Shown: piece after piece, positions 15,992-25,382 of the stretch | Layout: every line of letters starts with the position of its first letter | Position numbering within the stretch: the first letter of the stretch is position 1 | Assembly (NCBI GenBank): GCA_015063845.1 | Contig: SVTJ01000002.1 | Span: 1-64,000 of the forward strand | Length of the DNA: 64,000 bases | Reading direction: 5' to 3' | Source: Oscillospiraceae bacterium | GTDB lineage: Bacteria; Bacillota; Clostridia; Oscillospirales; CAG-272 | Program-made: the position numbers and the translations under genes | Notes under the pieces: model-generated | Databases searched by the model: none | What the model saw: the letters and a program-made list of their open reading frames with translations, nothing else | Told to the model about the DNA's origin: nothing

Positions 15992-16139
15992 CAAATTAGG
16001 ATTTGTCGAATAGTTAGATCCAACAGATCGTAGGGGCGATTCACGAATCGCCCGTTTATAGCATTATGTTCTCGTGGCGGGCGATTCGTGAATCGCCCCT
16101 ACGGAATTGTAATTCAACACACCGACAAATCCTAATTTG
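15992..16139. repeat. nested inverted-repeat element (MITE-like), copy A
   Basis: Outer arms are a perfect 17-bp inverted pair (15992-16008 and 16123-16139, core AATTAGGATTTGTCG). Inside them is a perfect 26-bp inverted pair (16029-16054 and 16078-16103) built on GTAGGGGCGATTC; each of its arms contains a smaller palindrome (GATTC-AC-GAATC). It sits between the operon terminator and the copA terminator and holds no gene. The outer arms recur at 44832-45147 with a different interior. Confidence 0.85.
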
Positions 16140-16153
16140 TTTGCAAAAAGTTT

Positions 16154-16183
16154 GAGGGGAACTTCTTAAAAGAAGTTCCCCTC
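16154..16183 (-). terminator. copA terminator
   Basis: A perfect 13-bp stem (16154-16166 with 16171-16183), loop TAAA. Reading leftward, it is followed by AAACTTTTT, as an intrinsic terminator for the minus-strand copper ATPase. Confidence 0.88.
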
Positions 16184-16192
16184 ATCTTTTCT

Positions 16193-16405
16193 TTATACCT
16201 TATATCCTGCTTTAATAACAGCGTCCTTAAGAGATTGCTCCGTGACCTTCTCAGAAGCCGTTACAACGACCTTTTTCTCTTCAAGACTTATGTCAACGCT
16301 CTTTACGCCCTTAACGCCTTTAAGAGCGTTTTCAACGTGCTCACGGCACTTATTACACATCATACCCTCAACGGTAAACTCAATAGTCTGCTTTTTTCCA
16401 AACAT
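16193..16405 (-). CDS. copZ: possible separately translated copper chaperone CopZ (internal start in copA)
   Basis: Within the copA frame, AAAGGAG at 16421-16415 is followed nine bases later by an ATG at 16405 in the same frame. Starting there gives a complete 70-residue HMA chaperone (MFGKKQTIEF, MMCNKC, ending AGYKV), the normal size of CopZ. The 45 bases before it look like an intergenic gap read through: AT-rich, with a run of seven A at 16447-16441. Either the chaperone is made both fused and free, or the two genes are really separate and the A-run length is wrong in the assembly. Confidence 0.5.
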   Translation of the reverse strand: MFGKKQTIEFTVEGMMCNKCREHVENALKGVKGVKSVDISLEEKKVVVTASEKVTEQSLKDAVIKAGYKV

Positions 16406-18682
16406 TTCATCATTCTCCTTTGTGTTTTTGTTTATATATATTTTTTTATATCTCAGTCTTAGTGAGTTAAGAACTACAAACACCGACGACATACTCATTG
16501 CCGCCGAGGCAATCATAGGTGAAAGAGCTATGCCAAACAGCGGATAAAGTGCTCCCGCCGCAACAGGAATACATATCGCATTGTAAAACAGTGCCCAAAA
16601 AAGATTTTGCTTTATGGACGTTATAGTAGCGCTCGAAAGGCTTATCGCACTGACCGCATCGCACAGCGAATTTTTGGAAAGAACAACGTCCGCACAGTCA
16701 ATAGCAACGTCCGTTCCCGCACCTATGGCAATTCCGATATCGGCTCTCGCAAGAGCGGGGGCATCATTTATTCCGTCGCCAACCATCGCGCATCTGCCCT
16801 TAGCCGAATATTCAGCAATTATCCTCTCCTTATCAGCAGGGAGCAAACGCGAATAAACTTCATCAATTCCGCACTGCTTCGCAACTGCCTTTGCCGTTCG
16901 CTCGTTGTCACCCGTCAGCATAACGGGCACGATATCCATTCTCTTAAGAGCAGAGATAGCCTCGACACTATCCTCTCTTACCTGATCAGCTATACCTATA
17001 ACACCTAAAAGACGTTTGCCTAAAGATATGCAAATTGCTGTTTTTCCGTCGTTTTCAAGTGCCGTCAGTTTTTCGGTTGCCGAAGCAACTGTACTTGCCT
17101 CTATTCCGTTATCTTCAAGAAACTCAGGACGGCCTACAAGACAAAGCTGTCTATCTATTTTAACTGATATTCCCATACCCGTAACAGAGGTAAAATCACT
17201 CGCCTCAAGTCTCTTTGCACCATTGTTTTGAGCATACGTGCACACAGCTACCGCCAATGGGTGTGTTGACATTGCCTCTGCCGTATATGCCACGGACAAA
17301 AGCTCATCAGCTGTGCCGTCAAGCAAGCAAACATCGGTAACAGAGGGTTTTCCCTCAGTTAAAGTACCCGTCTTATCCGTCATAAAATACTTGACTGAAT
17401 GCAGATTTTCAAGAGCCTCTGCACTCTTTATGAGTATACCCATAGACGCGCCTCTGCCCGTGCCTACCATGACCGCCGTGGGCGTTGCAAGTCCGAGAGC
17501 ACAAGGACAAGATATAACAAGCACTGAAACAGCGCAATCAAGCGCGAGAGAAAGGTCTTTTGTAAATATAAGCCACAGCATAAGAGTTAACAATGATATG
17601 GACATTACTGCCGGAACAAATATTTTACTTACCTTATCAGCCATTCTTGCAATAGGAGCTTTTGAGGATGCGGCATCTTCAAGAAGTCCAATTATTTTTG
17701 CAAGCGAGGTATCTTTTCCAACGCGTACCGTCTTTATCTTTATATAACCGCTGACGAGCGTGCAGACCGCGCTTACCTCATCGCCCTTGTTTTTTTCTAT
17801 CGGGATACTCTCTCCGCTAAGCGCACTTTCATCGACCGCTCCGCTGCCATCTATTATAACTCCGTCCGTCGGTATAGTTTCACCTGCTCTTACTATGAGT
17901 ACGTCACCGACTGCTACCTCAGAAAGAGAAACTAAGTTTTGTTCGCCGTTCTCTTCCTTTAACACCTCGTCCGGAATCATTGAGGCAAGGCGTCCGACAG
18001 CCTTTGCGGCGTTTGCTTTTGCTCTTCCTTCAAGTGTTTTTCCAAGGGAAACAAGGGCAAGTATCATAGCCGCTGACTCAAAATAAAGACCGTGAGCATA
18101 TTCATGCGCCGCAGCCATATCTCCGATCGAGTGCGCTCTGAAAATAAGAGCAAGCATTACAGTTCCGTAAATAAGAGACGCCGATGAACCGATAGCTATA
18201 AGCGAATCCATATTCGGCGAAAGTCTGAAAAGAGCGGCAAATCCATTTTTATAAAACTTGAAATTTATTACTATAACAGGTATCGTCAGCACCAGCTGAG
18301 TTATTGCGGAAATAAGAGGATCATTCAAAACAGCGGGCGATGGAAGACCCATCATATGTCCCATAGCAACGTACATTAAAACTACGGTAAGAGAAAGAGA
18401 AATTATAAGTCTTATAAGAGCATTTCTTTGCTCCTGCTTTTCTATATCTCCTCTTTTCGCTTCATCGGATACAAGTGTATATCCCGCCGATTTAAGAGCT
18501 TTTCCAAGCTCCTTAAAGAGTTTATCTTCATCAGTCCGGTCGTCTGAGGTGACAGTTATGGAATTTGTAAGCAGACTGACACTTATATTTTGTTTTCCGC
18601 ATATTTTTGCTGCCGCCGCTTCAACGTGAGCAACGCAAGCGGCACAGCTCATACCTTTAACACCAAACTTAATTTTTTTCAA
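16193..18682 (-). CDS. copA: copper-exporting P-type ATPase with C-terminal CopZ-like domain
   Basis: 829 residues. Domains in order: HMA domain with CAAC (Cys13, Cys16); P1B ATPase with the copper-binding CPC at 392-394, phosphorylated Asp436 in DKTGT, STHPLA, TGDN, GDGINDAPAL, and the M-x2-S-type last membrane helix of Cu(I) pumps; then a short AT-coded linker and a second HMA domain with MMCNKC (Cys776, Cys779). It exports Cu(I) with ATP. The start is TTG at 18682, nine bases after GGAG; a longer TTG start at 18697 has no site. The second HMA domain carries its own ribosome binding site (see separate entry). Divergent from dnaA. Confidence 0.92.
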   Translation of the reverse strand: MKKIKFGVKGMSCAACVAHVEAAAAKICGKQNISVSLLTNSITVTSDDRTDEDKLFKELGKALKSAGYTLVSDEAKRGDIEKQEQRNALIRLIISLSLTVVLMYVAMGHMMGLPSPAVLNDPLISAITQLVLTIPVIVINFKFYKNGFAALFRLSPNMDSLIAIGSSASLIYGTVMLALIFRAHSIGDMAAAHEYAHGLYFESAAMILALVSLGKTLEGRAKANAAKAVGRLASMIPDEVLKEENGEQNLVSLSEVAVGDVLIVRAGETIPTDGVIIDGSGAVDESALSGESIPIEKNKGDEVSAVCTLVSGYIKIKTVRVGKDTSLAKIIGLLEDAASSKAPIARMADKVSKIFVPAVMSISLLTLMLWLIFTKDLSLALDCAVSVLVISCPCALGLATPTAVMVGTGRGASMGILIKSAEALENLHSVKYFMTDKTGTLTEGKPSVTDVCLLDGTADELLSVAYTAEAMSTHPLAVAVCTYAQNNGAKRLEASDFTSVTGMGISVKIDRQLCLVGRPEFLEDNGIEASTVASATEKLTALENDGKTAICISLGKRLLGVIGIADQVREDSVEAISALKRMDIVPVMLTGDNERTAKAVAKQCGIDEVYSRLLPADKERIIAEYSAKGRCAMVGDGINDAPALARADIGIAIGAGTDVAIDCADVVLSKNSLCDAVSAISLSSATITSIKQNLFWALFYNAICIPVAAGALYPLFGIALSPMIASAAMSMSSVFVVLNSLRLRYKKIYINKNTKENDEMFGKKQTIEFTVEGMMCNKCREHVENALKGVKGVKSVDISLEEKKVVVTASEKVTEQSLKDAVIKAGYKV

Positions 18683-18728
18683 TACTTGATTCTCCAATTT
18701 TTTAAACTGTTTTCTTGAACTTTTTTAT

Positions 18729-18757
18729 ATTATACACCCTATTTTTTCAGTTGTCAA
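18729..18757 (-). promoter_or_regulatory. copA promoter
   Basis: On the minus strand, TTGACA (18757-18752), 17 bases, TATAAT (18734-18729): both hexamers match the SigA consensus exactly. A strong promoter of this kind usually needs a repressor such as CsoR or CopY; no clear operator was recognised. Confidence 0.88.
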
Positions 18758-18810
18758 GAAAGTTGTTTATTAATATATATATATAATTATAAATATTTAT
18801 ATAAAAACAC

Positions 18811-18839
18811 TTGAAAAACAGAGCGTGTTGTGGTATAAT
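18811..18839 (+). promoter_or_regulatory. dnaA promoter
   Basis: TTGAAA (18811-18816), 17 bases, TATAAT (18834-18839) with an extended -10 (TGTGGTATAAT). The start of transcription would fall about 45 bases before the dnaA ATG. Confidence 0.85.
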
Positions 18840-18889
18840 TAACGTGGCACATTTTTAACTTTTTAAAATAAAAAAACAAGGAGAAATAA

Positions 18890-20251
18890 ATGTCTTATCT
18901 TGACGAAATTTTGGAAATTTGGAAGCTCGCTTTCAAGAATATTTCCGCCAATAAAACAAGCTCCTTTGCAAACTTGTGGTTCAAGGATCTGAACATACAT
19001 TCATACGACGGAAAAACGATAGTTTTTTCAACCGACTCTGATTTCAAATACGGAATTATAAAGAATAATCATCTCGAGCTTCTTAAAAATGCTTTGTCGG
19101 AATATCTTCCTTGCGAAGTCGATATTATTTTGCTCGGAGAGCAGAAACAAGAGATCAAACAAACTCAAGAAGTTGTTCCCGAGAATAAAGAAGAAAAGCA
19201 AGCTCACGACGTAAGCTTTGACGAGGGATTTGATCAGATACATAATCCCGAATATACGTTTGAAAACTTTATTGTCGGTAACTCAAATAAATTTGCACAT
19301 GCGGCGTGTACAGCAGTTGCTCAGAAGCCCGCTATGGACTATAATCCTTTGTTTATATACGGTCCGAGCGGACTTGGAAAAACTCACCTTATATGCGCGA
19401 TAGTTAATGAGATAAAGAAAAAGAAGCCCGATACTCAGGTGATATATATAACAGGTGAGGATTTTACAAATCAGCTTGTTGAAAGCATCGCAAAGAAGGA
19501 TACCATTCGCTTCCACAACAGATTTAGAAGCTGTGATATACTTCTCATAGACGATATTCAGTTTATCGCGGGAAGAGTATCAACGCAGGAAGAGTTTTTC
19601 CATACCTTTAATGCGCTTCACCAGGAGCAAAAACAGATAATCCTCACGTCTGACCGTCCGCCTAAGGACATAGCAACGCTTGAGGAAAGATTGAGAACAA
19701 GATTTGAGTGGGGACTTATAGCTGATATCCAGCCACCCGATCTCGAACTCAGACTTGCGATATTTAAGAAAAAGGTCGAGCAGGCAAAGATAAATATTTC
19801 TGACGACGTTCTCCTTTTCCTTGCGGAAAATCTCCGTTCAAACATAAGGCAGATAGAGGGAGCTATTAAAAAGCTTTCCGCGAAGAGCCTTATTATGAAT
19901 CAAACTATAGATATGGAGCTTGCAAAGAGCTGTCTTAATGAGCTTCTCGGCGGCAGTGAGCCTGTGAGCACCACGGTAGATAAGATATTCTCGGCAGTAT
20001 ACGATAAATACGGAGTTTCAAAGGAAGAAATAAAGGGAAAGAACAGAGTTAAGAGAATAGCTTGGGCAAGACAGTTAACTATTTATCTCATTCGTGAGAT
20101 AACCGAGCTTTCCTTCCCGGATATAGGAGATATAGTTGAAAAAGACCATTCAACAGTTATGTACTCTTATGAGCAGGTTGGAAAGAAGATAACTTCAAAT
20201 CCCATGATCGAGCTTGAGATTGGAGAGCTTCAAAAAGACATTTTGGGTTGA
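18890..20251 (+). CDS. dnaA: chromosomal replication initiator protein DnaA
   Basis: 453 residues. Domain I spans about 1-85, a short acidic/Gln-rich linker follows (to 115), then the AAA+ domain with Walker A GPSGLGKT from residue 158, Walker B LLIDDIQF near 218-225 and the EERLRTRFEWG box. Domain IV at the C-terminus ends in EKDHSTVMYSYEQVGKK, the DNA-reading helix; the usual sequence is DHTTVxHA, so T-T is S-T and H-A is Y-S here. It opens oriC by binding DnaA boxes. AAGGAG precedes the ATG. The following 428-base gap carries likely binding sites. Confidence 0.98.
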   Translation: MSYLDEILEIWKLAFKNISANKTSSFANLWFKDLNIHSYDGKTIVFSTDSDFKYGIIKNNHLELLKNALSEYLPCEVDIILLGEQKQEIKQTQEVVPENKEEKQAHDVSFDEGFDQIHNPEYTFENFIVGNSNKFAHAACTAVAQKPAMDYNPLFIYGPSGLGKTHLICAIVNEIKKKKPDTQVIYITGEDFTNQLVESIAKKDTIRFHNRFRSCDILLIDDIQFIAGRVSTQEEFFHTFNALHQEQKQIILTSDRPPKDIATLEERLRTRFEWGLIADIQPPDLELRLAIFKKKVEQAKINISDDVLLFLAENLRSNIRQIEGAIKKLSAKSLIMNQTIDMELAKSCLNELLGGSEPVSTTVDKIFSAVYDKYGVSKEEIKGKNRVKRIAWARQLTIYLIREITELSFPDIGDIVEKDHSTVMYSYEQVGKKITSNPMIELEIGELQKDILG

Positions 20252-20679
20252 TATCAACAGCTTTTCAACATTTCAAAATAACATAACATATACTTAGTAT
20301 TGCTTTTTCCACAATAATTAAAAAACATTAAATGTTGAAAAAAAACATAAAAAATCAACTTTTTAAAAAAACTGCTTAAAAGTTGTTTGATTTCGGTTCA
20401 ATTTTTTTAAAGATGCGTTTTTCTTGCTTTTTTAAGTATTGAAAACTCAGTTTTTTTCAACATCCAATCAACTGTTAATCACCATCTTTTGAATTTTTTA
20501 ACAAGTCAAAAACTCGCATTTTTCAATGCGTCTTTGGACTTTTAAACAGTTTCAACAGCCCCTAATAATACTATTACTATTTTATATTATATTTATATTT
20601 TTTATAGGCGTCGCGGACGGAAAAAATGTCGGTTAAAAAAAAGTGAAAAAACGCCTGTGGAAAAAAGAAAGGAAGAATT
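20252..20679. other. probable oriC: AT-rich dnaA-dnaN spacer with DnaA-box-like sites
   Basis: A 428-base gap without a gene, strongly AT-rich. Nonamers like the DnaA box TTATCCACA occur repeatedly but with T at the third base: TTTTCCACA at 20305-20313 and, inverted, 20656-20664; TTTTCAACA at 20262-20270, inverted 20333-20341, and 20454-20462; GTTTCAACA at 20549-20557; ATATCAACA at 20251-20259. The stretch 20571-20605 is almost pure A/T and could be the unwinding element. Position between dnaA and dnaN is the usual place of oriC in Firmicutes. Confidence 0.7.
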
Positions 20680-21837
20680 ATGAAAATAATATTCAACAGA
20701 AACGCAGTCAGCGCAGCAGTAGCTCCCCTTATGTGTGCAGTTTCGGGTAAATCCACACTTTCTACCATTGAGGGTATACTTATAGAGGCAAGATTTCCCG
20801 ACGTATGTACAATGACGACCTATGACCTTGAAAAGGGTGTAAGAATAACTATCGAAGCAAAGGTAATTGAAGAGGGAAGCTTTATAATCAATGCTCAAAA
20901 ATTTAATCAAACACTCAGAGTTATGGACGGTGAGGAGATAACACTCACAGTTGATGACAGACTTACGGCAACTATAGTAAGCGGACGCTCGTCCCATAAA
21001 ATGAACGCTCTTCGCGGAGAGGACTTTCCTATGGTCCCCGATCTTAAGAGTGACAGAAGCTTTATTATAGGTCAGTCGGTTCTTAAGGATATGCTTTCAA
21101 AGGTAGACTTTGCTATGGGTATAAACGACCAGAGAGCAGTTCTTAACGGTACTTATATGAAGATAAGCGACGATACCGTAATGGTAGTGTCCTGCGATAG
21201 CTTCAAGCTTGCAAAGTGCGCAAAGAAAACAGAGCTTGTAAATAAGAATACAAACGGTAAGGATCACCTTGAATATGCGTTTATAATTCCCGTAAAGACG
21301 GTAAACGAGCTTTCAAGACTTCTTTCCGATGACAATGATGCTCTTACTCAAATATATGTTACAAGAAAGCACATAGTTTTGCTTATAGGCGAGCTTACGT
21401 TCTTCTCCAGACTTATAGAGGGAGAGTATATCGATTACGATAGAATAATCGTAAAGACACATAAGATAGAAGTTAAGGTAGATAAGAGAGAAATACTCGG
21501 CGCGCTTGACAGAGCAGCTCTTGTTACCGAGGAAAAGATAGCCGGAAGCATGCGCTCGCACGTAAAGCTTGAGGCTTCTGGCGACGTACTTAAGATATCC
21601 GCTGTATCAACTGCGGGAAGCACGTATGAAGAGCTGTTTATTGAGCACGAGGGCGACGATATCGTTATCGCGTTTAATAATAAGTATCTTATAGACAGTA
21701 TAAAGGCGTGTGATAGCGAAAAGATACTTCTCAATCTTTCTTCTCCTCTCACGAGCATGAATATTCAGCCTGCAGATGAGGGTGAAGATGTTAACGATGA
21801 GATCTTTATGCTTCTGCCCGTAAGAACAAAGGACTGA
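20680..21837 (+). CDS. dnaN: DNA polymerase III beta sliding clamp
   Basis: 385 residues, slightly longer than the usual 366-380, with the three repeated clamp domains. Recognisable segments include the start MKIIFNRNAVSAAVAPLMCAVSGKSTLSTIEGILI, the AQKFNQTLRVMDGEE stretch, VLNGTYMKISDD and the ending FMLLPVRT, the expected clamp C-terminus where client peptides dock. It forms a ring around DNA that holds the polymerase. AAGGAAG precedes the ATG. It is four bases from recF; the small yaaA (S4) gene often found between them is absent. Confidence 0.97.
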   Translation: MKIIFNRNAVSAAVAPLMCAVSGKSTLSTIEGILIEARFPDVCTMTTYDLEKGVRITIEAKVIEEGSFIINAQKFNQTLRVMDGEEITLTVDDRLTATIVSGRSSHKMNALRGEDFPMVPDLKSDRSFIIGQSVLKDMLSKVDFAMGINDQRAVLNGTYMKISDDTVMVVSCDSFKLAKCAKKTELVNKNTNGKDHLEYAFIIPVKTVNELSRLLSDDNDALTQIYVTRKHIVLLIGELTFFSRLIEGEYIDYDRIIVKTHKIEVKVDKREILGALDRAALVTEEKIAGSMRSHVKLEASGDVLKISAVSTAGSTYEELFIEHEGDDIVIAFNNKYLIDSIKACDSEKILLNLSSPLTSMNIQPADEGEDVNDEIFMLLPVRTKD

Positions 21838-21841
21838 TAAA

Positions 21842-22957
21842 TTGTACTGTAAGAGTATTTCAGTAAGAGATTTCCGCAATATTGAGAACGCTGAGGTCAC
21901 GTTTTGTGAGGGTGTGAACGTACTTGCGGGTGAGAATGCGCAGGGAAAGACAAACCTGCTTGAAGCGATTTTTTATGCTTCAGTGGGAAGAAGCTTTCGT
22001 TCGGCATATACCTCTCAAATGATACGCTTCGGCTGTGAGAGCGCGGATATATCTCTTAATTTCAGGGATAGTAAGAGAGACCAGAATATTCACGTCCGTA
22101 TTTTTCACGACAAGCAAAGACTTGTTGAAAAAAACGGAGTTAGAGCTGAAAAGCTTTCGGATATAATGGGAAGCTTCAGAAGCGTTTTATTTTGTCCCGA
22201 GCATTTGTCGCTTATAAAGGACGGTCCGTCGGAGAGACGCGCTTACCTTGATATGGCGATAAGCAGAATGTATCCTATGTATATACATTCGTTGCAAAAA
22301 TATAATCATATTCTCAAGCAGAGAAACGCTCTTATAAAAAATGCGGTAGCCGATAGAGAGACATTTAACTCAACCGTTGAGCTTTGGAGCATGCAGCTCG
22401 CTCACGAGGCGGCTGTTATATCGGATATGAGACTTAGGTTTATAAGACGTGCTGAGGTATATATATCGAGATTTTTCAGTGAGATGACTGACGGCGGAGA
22501 ACAGCCAAAGGTAATATATCACGGAAATGCGGGTCTTTGTGAGGATGATTATCTTGACAGAAAAAAGACAGAAGAGAGATATTTGGAGCTTTTGATGAGC
22601 TCTCACGAGCGTGAGATCTACACAGGAGCAACGCTTTTTGGAACTCATAAAGATGATCTTGATATAAGCTTAAACGGCAAGAGCGCAAGAATTTACGCCT
22701 CTCAGGGGCAGCAAAGGTCTTTGGCTCTTTCTATGAAGCTTGCAGAGGGAGAGATATGTCGCGAAGAATTTGGTGATTATCCCGTGTTTTTGTTTGATGA
22801 CGTGCTCTCTGAGCTTGACGTCAGACGAAGAGATTATCTTATAAACCGAATGAAGGATAAGCAGGTCATAATCACGACCTGCGAGCCCGATGCTTTATCA
22901 GCTTTGATAGACGGTGTAAAGATAAAAGTAAGCGGCGGAAAATATCAAAGCATTTAA
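21842..22957 (+). CDS. recF: DNA replication and repair protein RecF
   Basis: 371 residues. YCKSISVRDFRNIENAEVTFCEGVNVLAGENAQGKTNLLEAIF carries the RecF Walker A (GENAQGKTN, about 30-38); the C-terminus has SQGQQRSLALSMKLAEGEI (ABC signature) and FLFDDVLSELD (Walker B). It loads RecA at gaps. The start is TTG at 21842, eight bases after AAAGGA; no ATG is available without losing the conserved first strand. Co-transcribed with dnaN. Confidence 0.96.
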   Translation: MYCKSISVRDFRNIENAEVTFCEGVNVLAGENAQGKTNLLEAIFYASVGRSFRSAYTSQMIRFGCESADISLNFRDSKRDQNIHVRIFHDKQRLVEKNGVRAEKLSDIMGSFRSVLFCPEHLSLIKDGPSERRAYLDMAISRMYPMYIHSLQKYNHILKQRNALIKNAVADRETFNSTVELWSMQLAHEAAVISDMRLRFIRRAEVYISRFFSEMTDGGEQPKVIYHGNAGLCEDDYLDRKKTEERYLELLMSSHEREIYTGATLFGTHKDDLDISLNGKSARIYASQGQQRSLALSMKLAEGEICREEFGDYPVFLFDDVLSELDVRRRDYLINRMKDKQVIITTCEPDALSALIDGVKIKVSGGKYQSI

Positions 22958-22987
22958 TACCCTTGAAAAGCTTAAAAGGGGGAACTT

Positions 22988-23245
22988 ATGTACTTACATA
23001 TAGGTAACAACAGAATAATAAGGACCGGCAGTATAGTCGGAATATTCGAAATGGATAATGCGACTGTATCAATGGTAACAAGAAACTTTTTAAGTAATAT
23101 GCAAAAGGATTATCTTGTTGAGGCGGCTTCTTATGAAATACCAAAATCCTTTATTCTCTATGAGGAGCACGGAGAATGTAAGGTATGCTTTTCTCCTTTG
23201 TCGGTATCGGCTCTTAAGGGAAGAATAGCGGAAAAAAAGATATAA
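22988..23245 (+). CDS. remB: RemB/YaaB-like DUF370 regulator
   Basis: 85 residues: MYLHIGNNRIIRTGSIVGIFEMDNATVSMVTRNFL, the DUF370 signature of RemB (B. subtilis YaaB), which sits at the same place between recF and gyrB in Bacillus. RemB and its paralogue RemA act in control of extracellular matrix genes; RemA is a DNA-binding ring-former, while RemB's role is less clear. An AAAGGGGGA site precedes the ATG. Confidence 0.88.
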   Translation: MYLHIGNNRIIRTGSIVGIFEMDNATVSMVTRNFLSNMQKDYLVEAASYEIPKSFILYEEHGECKVCFSPLSVSALKGRIAEKKI

Positions 23246-25216
<1,971 letters not shown>

Positions 25217-25221
25217 TAAAG

Positions 25222-25242
25222 TTTTCCACAGGCTGTGGAAAA
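25222..25242. other. inverted pair of DnaA-box-like sites between gyrB and gyrA
   Basis: TTTTCCACA (25222-25230) and its exact inverse TGTGGAAAA (25234-25242) are separated by three bases. The same nonamer occurs twice in the dnaA-dnaN spacer. No T-run follows on the plus strand, so a terminator is unlikely. The 166-base gyrB-gyrA gap is otherwise without obvious features. Confidence 0.55.
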
Positions 25243-25382
25243 AAATGTGTAAAACTTGATATAAAACTGCCGAGAAGGCAATGGATACAACAAAAGAATA
25301 GGTATTTGGAAAAGCTATACAGCTTGAGCAAAAGCTGTTGAAACAGAGTGAAAACCTATTTGCGAAAGGTAGGAACATCGAA

